Positions 10,716-22,809 of a DNA stretch of 64,000 bases are shown one piece after another; positions within the stretch are counted from its first letter, which is position 1, and the number at the start of each line of letters is the position of its first letter. Source of the DNA: Gemella bergeri ATCC 700627 (GTDB taxonomy: Bacteria; Bacillota; Bacilli; Staphylococcales; Gemellaceae); contig NZ_KI271821.1 of NCBI RefSeq assembly GCF_000469465.1, forward strand, positions 1 to 64,000. Direction: 5' to 3'. Below the pieces are notes generated by a model that saw only the letters and a program-made list of their open reading frames with translations, searched no databases and had not been told where the DNA came from. The translations under genes were made by a program, and so were the position numbers.

Positions 10716-11234
10716 ATTAGTAAAGATACTGCACAAGTAAATGAAGGTATTAAAGCGAAAGAGTTTCTTTTAATTAGTCAAAACGGAGAACAATTAGGAG
10801 TAAAATCTAAAGCAGAGGCATTGCAAATAGCAGAAAGAATGAATTTAGATGTCGTTTTAGTTGCGCCTAATGCAAAAACACCGGTTGCTAAAATTATGAA
10901 TTATGGTAAATTCAAATTTGAGCAACAGAAAAAAGAAAAAGAAGCACGCAAGAAACAAAAAATCGTTACAACGAAAGAGATACGTTTATCTCCTACGATA
11001 GAAAAACACGATTTTGAAACTAAATTAAAAAATGCTAAAAAATTCTTAGCAAAAGAAGATAAAGTAAAAGTTTCTATTCGCTTTAAGGGGAGAGCAATCA
11101 CCCATAAAGAAATTGGACAGAAAGTTTTAGAAAACTTTTCTAACGAAGCTAGCGATATAGCAACTGTCGAACAAAAACCTAAAATGGAAGGTCGCAGTAT
11201 GTTTTTAGTTCTAGCACCAAAAAAAGAGAAATAA
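10716..11234 (+). CDS. infC: Translation initiation factor IF-3 (AUU start)
   Basis: A 172-residue IF3, which binds the 30S subunit, prevents 50S joining and proofreads the start codon. The N-domain contains [13 protein letters not shown] and the linker [15 protein letters not shown]; the C-domain contains [16 protein letters not shown]. The start is ATT at 10716, seven bases after AGGAGGTG (10702-10709). The in-frame GTG at 10707 lies within that Shine-Dalgarno. The encoded [12 protein letters not shown] matches the B. subtilis protein, which also starts at AUU. A rare AUU start allows IF3 to repress its own translation. Confidence 0.95.
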   Translation: MSKDTAQVNEGIKAKEFLLISQNGEQLGVKSKAEALQIAERMNLDVVLVAPNAKTPVAKIMNYGKFKFEQQKKEKEARKKQKIVTTKEIRLSPTIEKHDFETKLKNAKKFLAKEDKVKVSIRFKGRAITHKEIGQKVLENFSNEASDIATVEQKPKMEGRSMFLVLAPKKEK

Positions 11235-11260
11235 AGGTTTAATATAGGAGGAATTTGATA

Positions 11261-11455
11261 ATGCCAAAAATGAAATCTCACCGTGGTTTAGCAAAACGCG
11301 TGAAAAAAACAGCTAACGGTAAGTTAAAACGTAGCCGTGCTTATACATCTCACTGGTTTTCAAGAAAAACTACTAAACAAAAACGTCACTTACGTAAAGC
11401 ATCATTAGTATCTCGTGGTGATTACAAACGTATTAGAACTTTATTAGTTAAGTAA
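11261..11455 (+). CDS. rpmI: 50S ribosomal protein L35
   Basis: A 64-residue basic protein beginning [20 protein letters not shown], typical of L35. The start is ATG 11261 with AGGAGGA (11247-11253); an upstream TTG at 11255 is in frame but too close to that site. It is the middle gene of infC-rpmI-rplT. Confidence 0.97.
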   Translation: MPKMKSHRGLAKRVKKTANGKLKRSRAYTSHWFSRKTTKQKRHLRKASLVSRGDYKRIRTLLVK

Positions 11456-11512
11456 TATAGAATTTATAATGTAAATACTTATTTATAAGTTATACTAAAG
11501 GAGGAATTAGAT

Positions 11513-11872
11513 ATGCCACGTGTAAAAGGTGGAACAGTGACTCGTCGTCGTCGTAAAAAAGTTTTGAAATTAGCTAAAGGTTATTTTGGATCAAAGCATA
11601 CATTATTCAAAGTAGCAAAACAACAAGTAATGAAATCTGGAATGTATGCGTTTAGAGATCGTCGCCAAACTAAACGTAATTTCAGAAGATTATGGATCGT
11701 TCGTATCAATGCTGCAGCTAGACTAAACGGATTATCATATAGTCGTTTAATGAACGGTCTAAAAGTTGCAGGTATTGATATTAATAGAAAAATGTTATCA
11801 GAAATAGCTATTCACGATGCTCAAGCTTTTTCAAGCATTTGCGAACAAGCAAAAGTAGCATTAGCTAAATAA
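11513..11872 (+). CDS. rplT: 50S ribosomal protein L20
   Basis: A 119-residue basic L20 (start [20 protein letters not shown]) needed for early 50S assembly. In Bacilli it is also the repressor that binds the infC leader. AGGAGG precedes the ATG. The C-terminal globular domain with [20 protein letters not shown] is intact. A strong terminator follows. Confidence 0.98.
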   Translation: MPRVKGGTVTRRRRKKVLKLAKGYFGSKHTLFKVAKQQVMKSGMYAFRDRRQTKRNFRRLWIVRINAAARLNGLSYSRLMNGLKVAGIDINRKMLSEIAIHDAQAFSSICEQAKVALAK

Positions 11873-11881
11873 TAAGTTTTA

Positions 11882-11915
11882 AAAAAGAAACTAGTCATTA
11901 GATTAGTTTCTTTTT
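11882..11915. terminator. Bidirectional terminator rplT / kinase
   Basis: A 12-bp stem (11882-11893 with 11904-11915) with a 10-nt loop, A-rich on one side and T-rich on the other. It serves the convergent rplT and the minus-strand kinase gene that ends at 11924. Confidence 0.85.
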
Positions 11916-11923
11916 ATCTATAT

Positions 11924-12736
11924 TTAATAAATAATTTTTCTAGGAGTTTTAAGACTTTGATATTTCTGTATGGCAATTTCATGATAAATTTCTTCACCAC
12001 GTTTTCCATAAAGTAGGGTAGCCCAAGTGTACCATAATAAATCACAAAAACGTAAGAAAATATCTAGTTTATAAAAATCACATTGTTCATCTGTAAAGTA
12101 TGCTTTAAGGAAAGTGATTGTTTCTTGATAATCTAGTTCATTTTCTGATATAAAACTGGCAATATCAAAGTAATAATCATTTTGCCCGGCATATTCATAA
12201 TCTATTAAAAACAGATTATTTTCAGTAAATAAAAAATTTCCTTCAACTAAATCGTTATGACATAATCTGTCAGGTTTATAAACCTTTTTTATTTCATCAA
12301 CCAAATAAATAAAATTATCAATATCTAATTCATCGATAAGATTAAAATAAGAATAAAAAGTATCAATTATATTGAATGAATTTTTTGCCTGAAATTTTTT
12401 TGAATGAAACTTTTTAAGCAACTTTGCTATTTCAATGATGTTGGATAAATTTTTTTGTGAGATAAATGTTTTAGAATCTTTTTGGTATGGTGTAATAAGG
12501 TTATTATTGTTATAATGAATCACATTAAGAAAATATGGTTCGTTTTTTAATAATTTAATAGCTTCTTTTTCGTTTTCTTTATTAACAAGTTTAGTGTCAT
12601 CTTTTTGTGTTCTGTAAAAATAGCTATTTTGATCAGTATGAACGATGTAATTTTTGTTAGTAATACCATAGCTTGTTTCTATCATGGTAACTATTTTTTC
12701 TTCGAGAATTTTTTCCAGTTTTTCTTTTTTATACAT
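11924..12736 (-). CDS. Choline/aminoglycoside kinase-fold phosphotransferase (LicA-like)
   Basis: A 270-residue APH/choline-kinase superfamily protein. The Brenner-type catalytic motif is H160-N161-D162 in LCHNDLVEGN, and the Mg-binding motif is LIDYEYAG (Asp179). C-terminal helices follow. Members phosphorylate choline or ethanolamine (LicA), drugs or other small alcohols. The aromatic EYAG after the Mg Asp is typical of the choline-kinase branch, so choline for cell-surface decoration is a reasonable but unproven substrate. No other lic genes lie nearby. The start is ATG 12736; a GTG at 12745 is also possible. Only a weak GAGTGAGTGA is seen as ribosome-binding site. Confidence 0.72.
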   Translation of the reverse strand: MYKKEKLEKILEEKIVTMIETSYGITNKNYIVHTDQNSYFYRTQKDDTKLVNKENEKEAIKLLKNEPYFLNVIHYNNNNLITPYQKDSKTFISQKNLSNIIEIAKLLKKFHSKKFQAKNSFNIIDTFYSYFNLIDELDIDNFIYLVDEIKKVYKPDRLCHNDLVEGNFLFTENNLFLIDYEYAGQNDYYFDIASFISENELDYQETITFLKAYFTDEQCDFYKLDIFLRFCDLLWYTWATLLYGKRGEEIYHEIAIQKYQSLKTPRKIIY

Positions 12737-13087
12737 ATATATCACTCACTCTTAATTTTAAATCACCCATATTATATAATATTAGCATGTTTATGTAAAA
12801 TGAAAAAGTTTTCACCTAATAAATTAAAATTATAAATTAGTATATTAAAATCCTATTTTTTAGATGTAATTAGTAAAAAAATATTATCACAAACATTTTA
12901 AATTTTATGTTAATTTACCTAAAAGAATATCTCAAAAAAATGGTTGATATAATTGAAAAATAGATAGAAAAAATAAAGTTAATATAACATGTTTCCTTGA
13001 AAAAAAAATTGTTTTTTGATATAATTAAAGAGTATAAAATATATTTATATACGAAATATTTTTTTTTAATTTTACAGGAGGTGTAAA
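12737..13087 (+). promoter_or_regulatory. Divergent intergenic region with recF-gyr operon promoter
   Basis: About 350 bp of very AT-rich DNA between the minus-strand kinase and rlbA. A good promoter, TTGAAA (12997-13002), 17 bp and TATAAT (13020-13025), drives rlbA-recF. A second TATAAT at 12948-12953 lacks a good -35. I looked for clustered DnaA boxes (TTATNCACA) because rlbA-recF often borders oriC, and saw none. Confidence 0.6.
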
Positions 13088-13303
13088 GTGAAAAAAGTAG
13101 TAATTGATAATGAGTATATTACTTTATCTCAATTTTTAAAAATGGAAGACTTTATTAATTCTGGAGGACAGGCAAAATTTTTTCTTTCGGAAGAAGATGT
13201 ATTTTTAAACGATGAATTAGAACAGCGTAGAGGGAAAAAACTATATTCAGGTGACATAGTAAAGATAAAAAATAAAGAATTTTTAATTAGTGATGAAGAT
13301 TAG
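13088..13303 (+). CDS. rlbA: S4-domain protein RlbA/YaaA
   Basis: A 71-residue protein made of one S4 RNA-binding domain (ITLSQFLKMEDFINSGGQAK, then VFLNDELEQRRGKKL). The family, YaaA in B. subtilis, is linked to ribosome maturation and normally sits between dnaN and recF. GTG start with AGGAGGTG at 13076-13083. Its end overlaps recF by 11 bp, so the two are translationally coupled. Confidence 0.88.
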   Translation: MKKVVIDNEYITLSQFLKMEDFINSGGQAKFFLSEEDVFLNDELEQRRGKKLYSGDIVKIKNKEFLISDED

Positions 13304-14432
13304 AGAATTAAAATTACTTTATTTTAGAAATTATGAAGCGCTTGGATTAGAGTTACATCCCTCTCTTAATGTTTTAGTCGGTGATAATGCTAATGGTAAA
13401 ACAAATTTAATAGAGGCTATTTTTTGTTTAGCACTGGGGAAAAGTTATCGTACTAAAAGTGATAGTGAATGTATTAAATTTGGAGAAAGTGCAACAGCGG
13501 TGTCTTGTGTACTAAACAAAAGAAATAAAAATATAAATATTATGCTTGGAATAAGTAATAAGGGAAAAAATGCAAAGATAGCAGGGATAAAAAAAACAAA
13601 ACTCACGGACTTTGTGGGGGAACTTAATGTCGTTTTATTTTCGCCGGAAGATTTACAAATTGTAAAAGGTTCTCCGGCACTAAGAAGAGAATTTATTAAT
13701 AGAGAATTTTATCAATTTTCAAGAGTATATCATAGATATAATCTTATGTATCAGCATTTGTTAAGACAGCGTAATGCTTATTTAAAAGACATGAGAAAAA
13801 ATCCGAAAGATGAATTATCATTAACATATCTTGAAACCTTAACATCCCAGTTGGTAAAAATTGCTGTGTATATCACAAAAGAGCGTGTCAATTTTGTAAG
13901 AGATATTGCAAAACTTGCAAAGGATAATATGAATAATATTTCGAATGGTACGGAGAAATTGGAAATAAGCTACAAAAGTTCTATTTTAGAACAACTTGAC
14001 ATTGAGAATATTGATGATAAAAGATTTACTGAAGAAAATATTGTTAAAAATATGATGAAAAAATCATTTGATGACATTATGCGTGGAAGTACAAAGGTAG
14101 GTCCACATCATGATGATTTAATTTTTTATATTAATAATTTAGATGCAAAGGTCTATGCTTCACAAGGGCAACAGCGTAGTATTGTTTTATCGCTAAAACT
14201 TTCAGAAATAGATTATCTGAAACAAAAAACAGAAACTTATCCGGTACTTCTTTTGGATGATGTTTTAAGTGAACTTGATAAAACACGTCAGCGAAAGTTG
14301 TTGGATGCAATTAATGAAAATGTTCAAACTTTTATAACAACACCTTCAATAACTGAGATAAAAGAGGAATTATTAAAAAAATCTAAGGTATTCTATATAA
14401 AACAGGGTAGTGTTAGTGAAGCAAGTTATTAA
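13293..14432 (+). CDS. recF: DNA replication and repair protein RecF
   Basis: A 379-residue SMC-like ATPase that loads RecA at gaps with RecO and RecR. Walker A is GDNANGKTNLIEAI, the signature-like segment is SQGQQRS, and Walker B is VLLLDDVLSELD. The start is ATG 13293, reading MKIRELKLLYFRNY as in other RecF proteins. There is no clear Shine-Dalgarno, which fits coupling to the overlapping rlbA. gyrB follows after about 100 bp. Confidence 0.96.
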   Translation: MKIRELKLLYFRNYEALGLELHPSLNVLVGDNANGKTNLIEAIFCLALGKSYRTKSDSECIKFGESATAVSCVLNKRNKNINIMLGISNKGKNAKIAGIKKTKLTDFVGELNVVLFSPEDLQIVKGSPALRREFINREFYQFSRVYHRYNLMYQHLLRQRNAYLKDMRKNPKDELSLTYLETLTSQLVKIAVYITKERVNFVRDIAKLAKDNMNNISNGTEKLEISYKSSILEQLDIENIDDKRFTEENIVKNMMKKSFDDIMRGSTKVGPHHDDLIFYINNLDAKVYASQGQQRSIVLSLKLSEIDYLKQKTETYPVLLLDDVLSELDKTRQRKLLDAINENVQTFITTPSITEIKEELLKKSKVFYIKQGSVSEASY

Positions 14433-14468
14433 AAAAATATTTTGTAATTATTCGTAAATGAATGATAA

Positions 14469-16451
<1,983 letters not shown>

Positions 16452-16467
16452 TACGAAAGGATAGGAC

Positions 16468-18915
16468 ATGGAAGATAATAAAAATAATATTACCTTGAGA
16501 AATATAACAACAGAAATTGAAAATTCTTTTTTGGATTACTCAATGAGTGTTATTGTCTCACGTGCATTACCGGATGTACGTGATGGTTTAAAACCTGTAC
16601 ATAGAAGAATATTATATGCTTTTAATGAATTGGGGTTAACATATGATAAACCATATAGAAAAAGTGCAGCGGTAGTAGGGGAAGTAATGGCAAAATATCA
16701 CCCTCACGGTGATTCAGCAACATATGGAACAATCGTTCGTTTAGCACAAGATTTTAATAGTCGTTATCCGTTGGTTGACGGACAAGGAAACTTTGGTTCT
16801 ATTGACGGAGATGGTGCTGCTGCAATGCGTTATACAGAAGCACGTATGAGTAAAATTGCATCCGAAATGTTACGTGATATAAATAAAAATACTGTTGATA
16901 TGCAAGATAACTATGACGGTACCAAAAAAGAACCAAAAGTATTACCGGCAAAAATACCTAACTTATTAGTAAATGGAAGTAGTGGTATAGCGGTAGGTAT
17001 GGCTACAAATATTCCACCACATAATTTAGGAGAAGTTATTGACGGTATTGTGGCACTGTCCGATAATCCTGATATATCAATAGCGGAACTAATGACAAAA
17101 ATAAAAGGACCTGACTTTCCAACTGGAGCATATTTACTGGGACGTAGTGGTATCGTTAAAGCATATAATACAGGACGTGGTTCAATTATTATGCGTGGTA
17201 AAACTGCGATTGAGCAGATGAAAAATGGGAAAGAACGTATTGTTATTACAGAGATACCTTATCAGGTAAATAAAGCAAAATTGGTAGAGAAAATAGCGGA
17301 ATTAGCCCGTGATAAAAAAATAGAAGGTGTAACAGATTTACGTGATGAAAGTAGTTTGAAAGGAATTCGTATTGTTATTGAATTACGTCGAGATGTTAAT
17401 AGTAATGTAATTTTAAATAACCTTTACAAATTGACACCTTTACAAAGCTCATTTGGTGTAAATATGATTGCCCTTGTAAATGGTGTGCCTAAATTATTAA
17501 ATTTAAAAGAGGCATTATATCATTATTTAGAACATCAAAAAGAAGTAGTGGTAAGAAGAACAAAATTTGATCTTAAAAAAGCACAGGATCGTGCTCATAT
17601 TTTAGAAGGATTGAGAATTGCCCTTGATAATATTGATAAAATAATTAGTTTAATTCGCGGTTCTAAGACAACAGAAGAGGCTAAAACAGGATTAATAAAA
17701 CAATTTGATTTATCTGATATTCAAGCACAAGCTATATTAGACATGCGACTACAACGTTTAACAGGTTTAGAACGTGAAAAAATTGAAGATGAGTATAGTA
17801 AATTAATGAATTTAATAAAAGATTTACAAGATATCTTAAATAAAGAAGATCGTGTTCGTGAAATTGTTAAAACAGAATTACTTGAAATAAAAGAAAAATA
17901 TGGGGATTCACGTCGTAGTGTTATAATTGAAGGACAAGTGGATACGATAGAGAATGAAGATTTAATAGAAAAAGAACAAATAATTATTACATTATCACAC
18001 AACCAATATATCAAACGTTTGGCAGCTAGTACATATAAATCCCAAGGACGCGGGGGTCGTGGTGTTAATGGAATGACAACAAATGATGAAGATAATATAG
18101 CATATATGTTAAGTTGTTCAACTCATGATCATATATTATTCTTTACGGATAAAGGTAAGGTATACACACTTAAAGGATATGAAGTTAATCAAATGAGTAG
18201 ACAATCAAAAGGAATACCGATAATAAATCTTCTTGAAATCGAAAAAGAAGAGAAAGTTAATTCTATTATTGCCATTTCTGACTTACAAGAAGTTGGAACA
18301 AATCTAATCTTCTCTACTAAGTTTGGTATTATTAAAAAATCTAAACTCGGTGATTACGCAAGTATTCTTAAAAAAGGGAAAATAGCACTTAAACTTGATG
18401 ATGGTGATTCTCTAATAGACGTTCAACGAATTACTGATGAACAGGATATTATGATTGTAACAGCTAATGGACAAGCAATTCGTATCAATGCGGAAAAAGT
18501 ACGTACTATGGGACGAGTAAGTCGTGGTGTAAAAGGTATTACACTCGGTTTAGATGATTATGTTATCGGTATGGAAGTAGTAGATGAAACGAAAAAAATC
18601 TTGACTGTAACTGAAAACGGTATTGGAAAAATATCTAAATCAACGGAATTTAATGTAATTAACCGTGGTGGAAAAGGTGTCAAAGTAGCAAAAGTTACGA
18701 AGAAAACAGGTAAAATCGTTGCGGTAAAATCAATTGCAGGTAACGAAGATCTGATGGTAATGACAAACCAAGGTGTTATTATTCGAATTGACATTTCAAC
18801 AATTAGTACACTAGGGCGCACAGCAACAGGGGTTAAAGTAATCAATTTAGTTGATGATCAAAAAGTGGCAACAGTTACATTAGCGGAAAAAGAAGAAAAT
18901 TACGAAGAAGAATAA
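16468..18915 (+). CDS. gyrA: DNA gyrase subunit A
   Basis: An 815-residue breakage-reunion subunit. The catalytic tyrosine is Tyr122 ([11 protein letters not shown]). The C-terminal beta-pinwheel contains the GyrA box GRGGRGV ([10 protein letters not shown]). In the quinolone-resistance region the protein reads [12 protein letters not shown]: Ser83 is present, but position 87 is Gly (GGA, 16726-16728) where most GyrA proteins have Asp or Glu. That acidic residue normally helps hold the drug's water-metal bridge. AAAGGA precedes the ATG. Confidence 0.97.
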   Translation: MEDNKNNITLRNITTEIENSFLDYSMSVIVSRALPDVRDGLKPVHRRILYAFNELGLTYDKPYRKSAAVVGEVMAKYHPHGDSATYGTIVRLAQDFNSRYPLVDGQGNFGSIDGDGAAAMRYTEARMSKIASEMLRDINKNTVDMQDNYDGTKKEPKVLPAKIPNLLVNGSSGIAVGMATNIPPHNLGEVIDGIVALSDNPDISIAELMTKIKGPDFPTGAYLLGRSGIVKAYNTGRGSIIMRGKTAIEQMKNGKERIVITEIPYQVNKAKLVEKIAELARDKKIEGVTDLRDESSLKGIRIVIELRRDVNSNVILNNLYKLTPLQSSFGVNMIALVNGVPKLLNLKEALYHYLEHQKEVVVRRTKFDLKKAQDRAHILEGLRIALDNIDKIISLIRGSKTTEEAKTGLIKQFDLSDIQAQAILDMRLQRLTGLEREKIEDEYSKLMNLIKDLQDILNKEDRVREIVKTELLEIKEKYGDSRRSVIIEGQVDTIENEDLIEKEQIIITLSHNQYIKRLAASTYKSQGRGGRGVNGMTTNDEDNIAYMLSCSTHDHILFFTDKGKVYTLKGYEVNQMSRQSKGIPIINLLEIEKEEKVNSIIAISDLQEVGTNLIFSTKFGIIKKSKLGDYASILKKGKIALKLDDGDSLIDVQRITDEQDIMIVTANGQAIRINAEKVRTMGRVSRGVKGITLGLDDYVIGMEVVDETKKILTVTENGIGKISKSTEFNVINRGGKGVKVAKVTKKTGKIVAVKSIAGNEDLMVMTNQGVIIRIDISTISTLGRTATGVKVINLVDDQKVATVTLAEKEENYEEE

Positions 18916-18975
18916 TTTGATATAAAAATTTATTATATTATACTGACCATAAAAGGTAGTCAGAAAGTTTATACC

Positions 18976-19012
18976 AAGGATTTAGTTTTCCATAACAGGA
19001 CTAAATCCTTTT
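18976..19012 (+). terminator. Terminator after gyrA
   Basis: A 10-bp stem AAGGATTTAG/CTAAATCCTT (18976-18985 with 19001-19010), a 15-nt loop and then TT. A small 5-bp hairpin (18943-18963) sits just upstream. The rest of this 308-bp gap is AT-rich and ends in the ppc promoter. Confidence 0.75.
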
Positions 19013-19148
19013 AATTTTATTTTAGTATAACTTTTTGTTGCTGAAATAAAAAAATAAGTTGTTTTTTCTAAAATCAGAACATTTTGTTTGAAATATCCAT
19101 AAAAGTTTGCAAATTAAGAAAAAAAACTGGAAAATATTAAAAAATAAA

Positions 19149-19177
19149 TTGTTTTCTTCTTTAAAAAGCTATATAAT
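19149..19177 (+). promoter_or_regulatory. Promoter of ppc
   Basis: TTGTTT (19149-19154), 17 bp and TATAAT (19172-19177), with a 47-nt leader and AAGGAG before the start codon. Confidence 0.65.
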
Positions 19178-19223
19178 GAATATATGCTATTAAATTTCAT
19201 ATAAAGATACTAAGGAGTATTAC

Positions 19224-21914
19224 ATGCAAAGTACGAGATTAGAGAGTAGTATTAACGAAAATATTGTTCAAGAAGAGATTCAGTTATTAACTGAAATGTT
19301 GTTGGAAGCCACTAGAAAAATGACATCAGAAGAAACTTTTAAAAAAATTATGACGTTAAAAAAGTTGGCGGATAACAAAAAATATGGTGAATTAAATACT
19401 GTTGTAAAAGATTTAACAAAAGAGGAAATGTATACAGTAGCAAAATTTTTCTCAGTGTTACCGCTTCTTATAAATATAGCGGAAGATGTAGATTTAGCGT
19501 TTGAAGTAAACTACAAAAATAATGCCGGAGAAAATTATACAGGAAAACTTAAATCGGCAATAGAAAACATAACAGATAATACTATATTAGAGAATATAAA
19601 CGTTGTTCCGGTTTTAACTGCTCATCCCACACAGGTTCAAAGAAAAACGATGTTAGATTTAACTGAAGAGATACATTCACTGCTTAGAAAACATCGTGAT
19701 ATTAAGCAAGGACTAATAAATGAAACAAAATGGAGAAATAATCTTCAAAAACATATAGAGATTATTTTACAAAGCGATACTATTCGAGAAAAAAAATTAA
19801 AAGTATCAAATGAAATAACTAATGTCCTTGAATATTATAATCGTTCTTTTATTCAGGCTATTTCTGCTCTAATAACGGAATATAAAAATTTGCTTAAAGA
19901 AAATAATATTTCTTTAATAAATGAAACACCGATTACTATGGGTATGTGGATAGGAGGGGACCGTGATGGAAATCCTTATGTAACCGCAGAGACATTAAAA
20001 CTTTCAGCTATGAAACAATGTGAAGTAATATTAGATTATTATGTTGTAAAATTGGAAAATTTATATAGAACATTTTCTATCTCTTCTCAATTTATTAACG
20101 TAAGTGATGAATTGAAAAATCTTTCAGAAAAATCAACAGATGTTTCTGAATATAGAGAAAAAGAACTTTATCGAAAATCTATTTTTTACATTAAAGAAAA
20201 ACTATTAAATACAAAAAATTATTTACTAAATGATATAAAATCAGAAAATATTTATTTAACAACCTATGAATTTGAAAAAGATTTAGAAGTTATAAAAAAT
20301 TCTCTTTTGGAAAATAATGGGGAAGTATTTATAACCGGAGAATTTGAAGAATTATTAAACGTTGTAAAAATTTTCGGTTTTTATTTAGCAAGTATTGATA
20401 TGAGGCAAGATTCCAGTGTTCACGAAGTTTGTGTAGCTGAACTGTTAAGAAGTGCCAATATAGTGAAAAATTACAGTGATTTATCGGAAAAAGATAAATG
20501 TAAAGTGTTATTAAAGCAATTAGTTGAAGATCCTAGACCGCTCAGTATCGGAGATAATTCAAAACAATCAGAACAATTAAAAAAAGAACTTGAAATTTTT
20601 AGGACTGCAAGAATTTTAAAAGATAAGTTAGGTGATAATATTATTAAACAAAGTATTATTTCACATACAACAAGCATTTCGGATTTGTTAGAACTTGCTA
20701 TTATGTTAAAAGAAGTTGGATTAGTAGGAAAAGATTTTGCAAGGCTTCAACTTGTCCCATTATTTGAAACCATTGAGGATTTAGAAAATTCATATGAAGT
20801 AATGGATAATTATTTGAAATTGGATATAGTTAAAGAATGGATTAAAGATAACAAATATTATCAAGAAATAATGTTAGGTTATTCTGATAGCAATAAAGAC
20901 GGAGGTTATTTATCTTCGGGTTGGTCGTTATATAAGGCTCAACAAAAACTGGCTTTATTGGGCGATAAACATGGAATAAAGATAACATTTTTCCACGGGC
21001 GAGGTGGAACTGTCGGTCGTGGTGGTGGTCCCAGTTATGATGCGATAGTATCACAACCGCTTGGTAGTTTACAAGATAGAATTCGATTAACAGAACAAGG
21101 CGAAGTAATAGGAGCAAAATATGGTAATAAAGATGCCGCTTACTATAATTTAGAAACATTGTTCTCGGCGGTAATAGAAAGAATGAATTCTGATAAAGTA
21201 GAATTAGATGAGAATTTATATAGAAAAATTACAAATGCGATGGATGAAATTGTTGCAGATAGTTATAAAACGTATAGAAAATTAGTTTTTAAAAATAAAG
21301 AATTTTATAATTATTTTTTTGAGGCTACTCCAATAAAAGAAATTTCAAGTTTAAATATCGGCTCACGTCCGGCATCGCGTAAGAAAATTACGGATATAGG
21401 AGGACTTCGTGCCATACCTTGGGTATTTTCATGGTCACAAAGCAGAATAATGTTACCCGGTTGGTATGGAGTAGGGACAGCATTTTCTAATTTTATAAGA
21501 AAAGATAGTAAAAATCTCTCTTTTCTACAAGAATTGTACGAACAATGGCCATTCTTCAAAGCATTATTATCAAATGTTGATATGGTAATGTCAAAAGCAG
21601 ATATGGGAATTGCAAAAGAATATTCAAATCTTTGTAGCGATGAAAAGACAAAAAAAGTATATAATGAAATTTTAAAAGAATGGAATTTAACAAAAGAGGT
21701 TGTTTTAAAAATTTCTAAACATAGTAATTTTTTAGAGGATAATTTTTATTTAACACAAAGTTTAGAGCATAGATTACCATATTTTAATACATTAAATTAT
21801 GTTCAAATAGAACTTATAAGACGTGCAAGACAAGGAGAAATTCCCGATTCTCAAATAAATACAATACATATAACGATAAATGGAATAGCAACAGGTTTAA
21901 GAAATTCCGGATAA
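19224..21914 (+). CDS. ppc: Phosphoenolpyruvate carboxylase
   Basis: An 896-residue enzyme that converts PEP and bicarbonate to oxaloacetate, replenishing aspartate-family precursors. The catalytic His134 is in [23 protein letters not shown], Lys558 in [10 protein letters not shown], and the PEP-binding loop [13 protein letters not shown] (Arg593, Arg599) are all intact. The C-terminus is GLRNSG where most family members end in RNTG, a conservative change at the aspartate-inhibitor region. It is monocistronic, with its own promoter and a strong terminator. Confidence 0.96.
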   Translation: MQSTRLESSINENIVQEEIQLLTEMLLEATRKMTSEETFKKIMTLKKLADNKKYGELNTVVKDLTKEEMYTVAKFFSVLPLLINIAEDVDLAFEVNYKNNAGENYTGKLKSAIENITDNTILENINVVPVLTAHPTQVQRKTMLDLTEEIHSLLRKHRDIKQGLINETKWRNNLQKHIEIILQSDTIREKKLKVSNEITNVLEYYNRSFIQAISALITEYKNLLKENNISLINETPITMGMWIGGDRDGNPYVTAETLKLSAMKQCEVILDYYVVKLENLYRTFSISSQFINVSDELKNLSEKSTDVSEYREKELYRKSIFYIKEKLLNTKNYLLNDIKSENIYLTTYEFEKDLEVIKNSLLENNGEVFITGEFEELLNVVKIFGFYLASIDMRQDSSVHEVCVAELLRSANIVKNYSDLSEKDKCKVLLKQLVEDPRPLSIGDNSKQSEQLKKELEIFRTARILKDKLGDNIIKQSIISHTTSISDLLELAIMLKEVGLVGKDFARLQLVPLFETIEDLENSYEVMDNYLKLDIVKEWIKDNKYYQEIMLGYSDSNKDGGYLSSGWSLYKAQQKLALLGDKHGIKITFFHGRGGTVGRGGGPSYDAIVSQPLGSLQDRIRLTEQGEVIGAKYGNKDAAYYNLETLFSAVIERMNSDKVELDENLYRKITNAMDEIVADSYKTYRKLVFKNKEFYNYFFEATPIKEISSLNIGSRPASRKKITDIGGLRAIPWVFSWSQSRIMLPGWYGVGTAFSNFIRKDSKNLSFLQELYEQWPFFKALLSNVDMVMSKADMGIAKEYSNLCSDEKTKKVYNEILKEWNLTKEVVLKISKHSNFLEDNFYLTQSLEHRLPYFNTLNYVQIELIRRARQGEIPDSQINTIHITINGIATGLRNSG

Positions 21915-21920
21915 TTATGA

Positions 21921-21956
21921 AACCGAAGTAATAGAAAATGTTACTTCGGTTTTTTT
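21921..21956. terminator. Terminator after ppc
   Basis: An 11-bp stem AACCGAAGTAA/TTACTTCGGTT (21921-21931 with 21941-21951), a 9-nt loop and a run of seven T. The 3' arm overlaps the last codons of the convergent minus-strand gene that ends at 21941. Confidence 0.9.
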
Positions 21957-22429
21957 GATATTAATGTTGAAAAATCTAAATCTTCATATTTTGATTTTAT
22001 ATTTTTAGATAGAGTGTCAAAATTATTATTTGGAAATAACGGATCAAAATCATCATTGAAGGAATTTATTTTTTGTTGTGAAATAAATTTATTACCGGAA
22101 ATATCTTCTTCTTGATCAGTTAAATTCTCTATCGAAATTTTTTTATCACTATTTTGGTAATTTATTTCAATATCATTTGGAGAGTTTTCACCTTTAAAGT
22201 TGTAAAATAATGGACCATATTCTTCTAGTAATTCTTCGTTTGATAAGTTAATAAATGGATTTTCTATTTTTTCTATCGTTTCGGAGTAAATTTCTTCTAT
22301 TATTTTTTCATTAGTTTCTATGGGGGTGGCTGCATTATTTTGCCAAGATAAAATAATATCAAAAAGTATTTCGAGTTGTTTTTCATTTAAATACGGTAGA
22401 TAATTTTTAATTTTTTGTACTGTACTCAT
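21941..22429 (-). CDS. Uncharacterised acidic protein cotranscribed with hxlR
   Basis: A 162-residue protein I do not recognise. The first 30 residues look like a compact helical hairpin (IKNYLPYLNEKQLEILFDII). The remainder is rich in Glu, Asp, Asn and Ser and is probably largely disordered, with a short basic end (SKKPK). There is no signal peptide or membrane segment. It starts 9 bp downstream of the hxlR stop with AAGG before the ATG, so it is expressed with that regulator. Its last codons lie in the ppc terminator hairpin. The function is unknown; a partner or modulator of the redox regulator is only a guess. Confidence 0.6.
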   Translation of the reverse strand: MSTVQKIKNYLPYLNEKQLEILFDIILSWQNNAATPIETNEKIIEEIYSETIEKIENPFINLSNEELLEEYGPLFYNFKGENSPNDIEINYQNSDKKISIENLTDQEEDISGNKFISQQKINSFNDDFDPLFPNNNFDTLSKNIKSKYEDLDFSTLISKKPK

Positions 22430-22438
22430 GGTTTTACC

Positions 22439-22783
22439 TTACGATTTTTGAGCTGTTGTTTTTAAATGCTCAATATAATCAGCACCCCAATTTTCCAGTT
22501 CATCAAGAACCTTTTGAAAATTTTTTCCTATTGATGTTAAACTATATTCAACTTTCGGGGGTACTTGAGCATAAACTTCACGATGAATAAGACCGTCACG
22601 TTCCAGTTGTTTAAGTTGCTTAGTTAAGGTAGCTTGAGTAATTTCTCCAAGTTCACGTTGCAATTCATTAAATCTTCTTTCTTTATTACTAAGAATATGT
22701 AGTATCAAAATAGTCCATTTTCCCGAAAGGATTTTTTGTGTAGTAAAAAATGGGCAAACTCCAAATAAAGTTTCATTTTTCAT
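22439..22783 (-). CDS. HxlR-family transcriptional regulator
   Basis: A 114-residue winged-helix regulator of the HxlR/YodB type. The N-terminal Cys10 (FGVCPFFTTQKILSGKW) is the residue that senses electrophiles or diamide in YodB and HypR relatives. The recognition helix lies around ITQATLTKQLKQLERDGLI. It is divergent from a nitroreductase gene, the same arrangement as redox-sensing HxlR regulators that repress quinone or nitro-compound reductases. GGAGG precedes the start. Confidence 0.9.
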   Translation of the reverse strand: MKNETLFGVCPFFTTQKILSGKWTILILHILSNKERRFNELQRELGEITQATLTKQLKQLERDGLIHREVYAQVPPKVEYSLTSIGKNFQKVLDELENWGADYIEHLKTTAQKS

Positions 22784-22809
22784 ATTTTACCTCCTAAATA
22801 TTATTAAAA

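Noticed and set aside
12605-12835. 76-codon plus-strand ORF opposite the kinase gene start
   Set aside because: Antisense to a gene with clear motifs, Phe/Ile/Tyr-rich composition typical of a shadow frame.
12737-13087. Possible replication origin next to rlbA-recF
   Set aside because: No cluster of DnaA boxes is seen, and dnaA/dnaN are absent. The region reads as a divergent promoter region only.
21941-22783. hxlR and the acidic gene as a toxin-antitoxin pair
   Set aside because: Regulator family and divergent nitroreductase point to redox sensing; the acidic protein shows no toxin motif.
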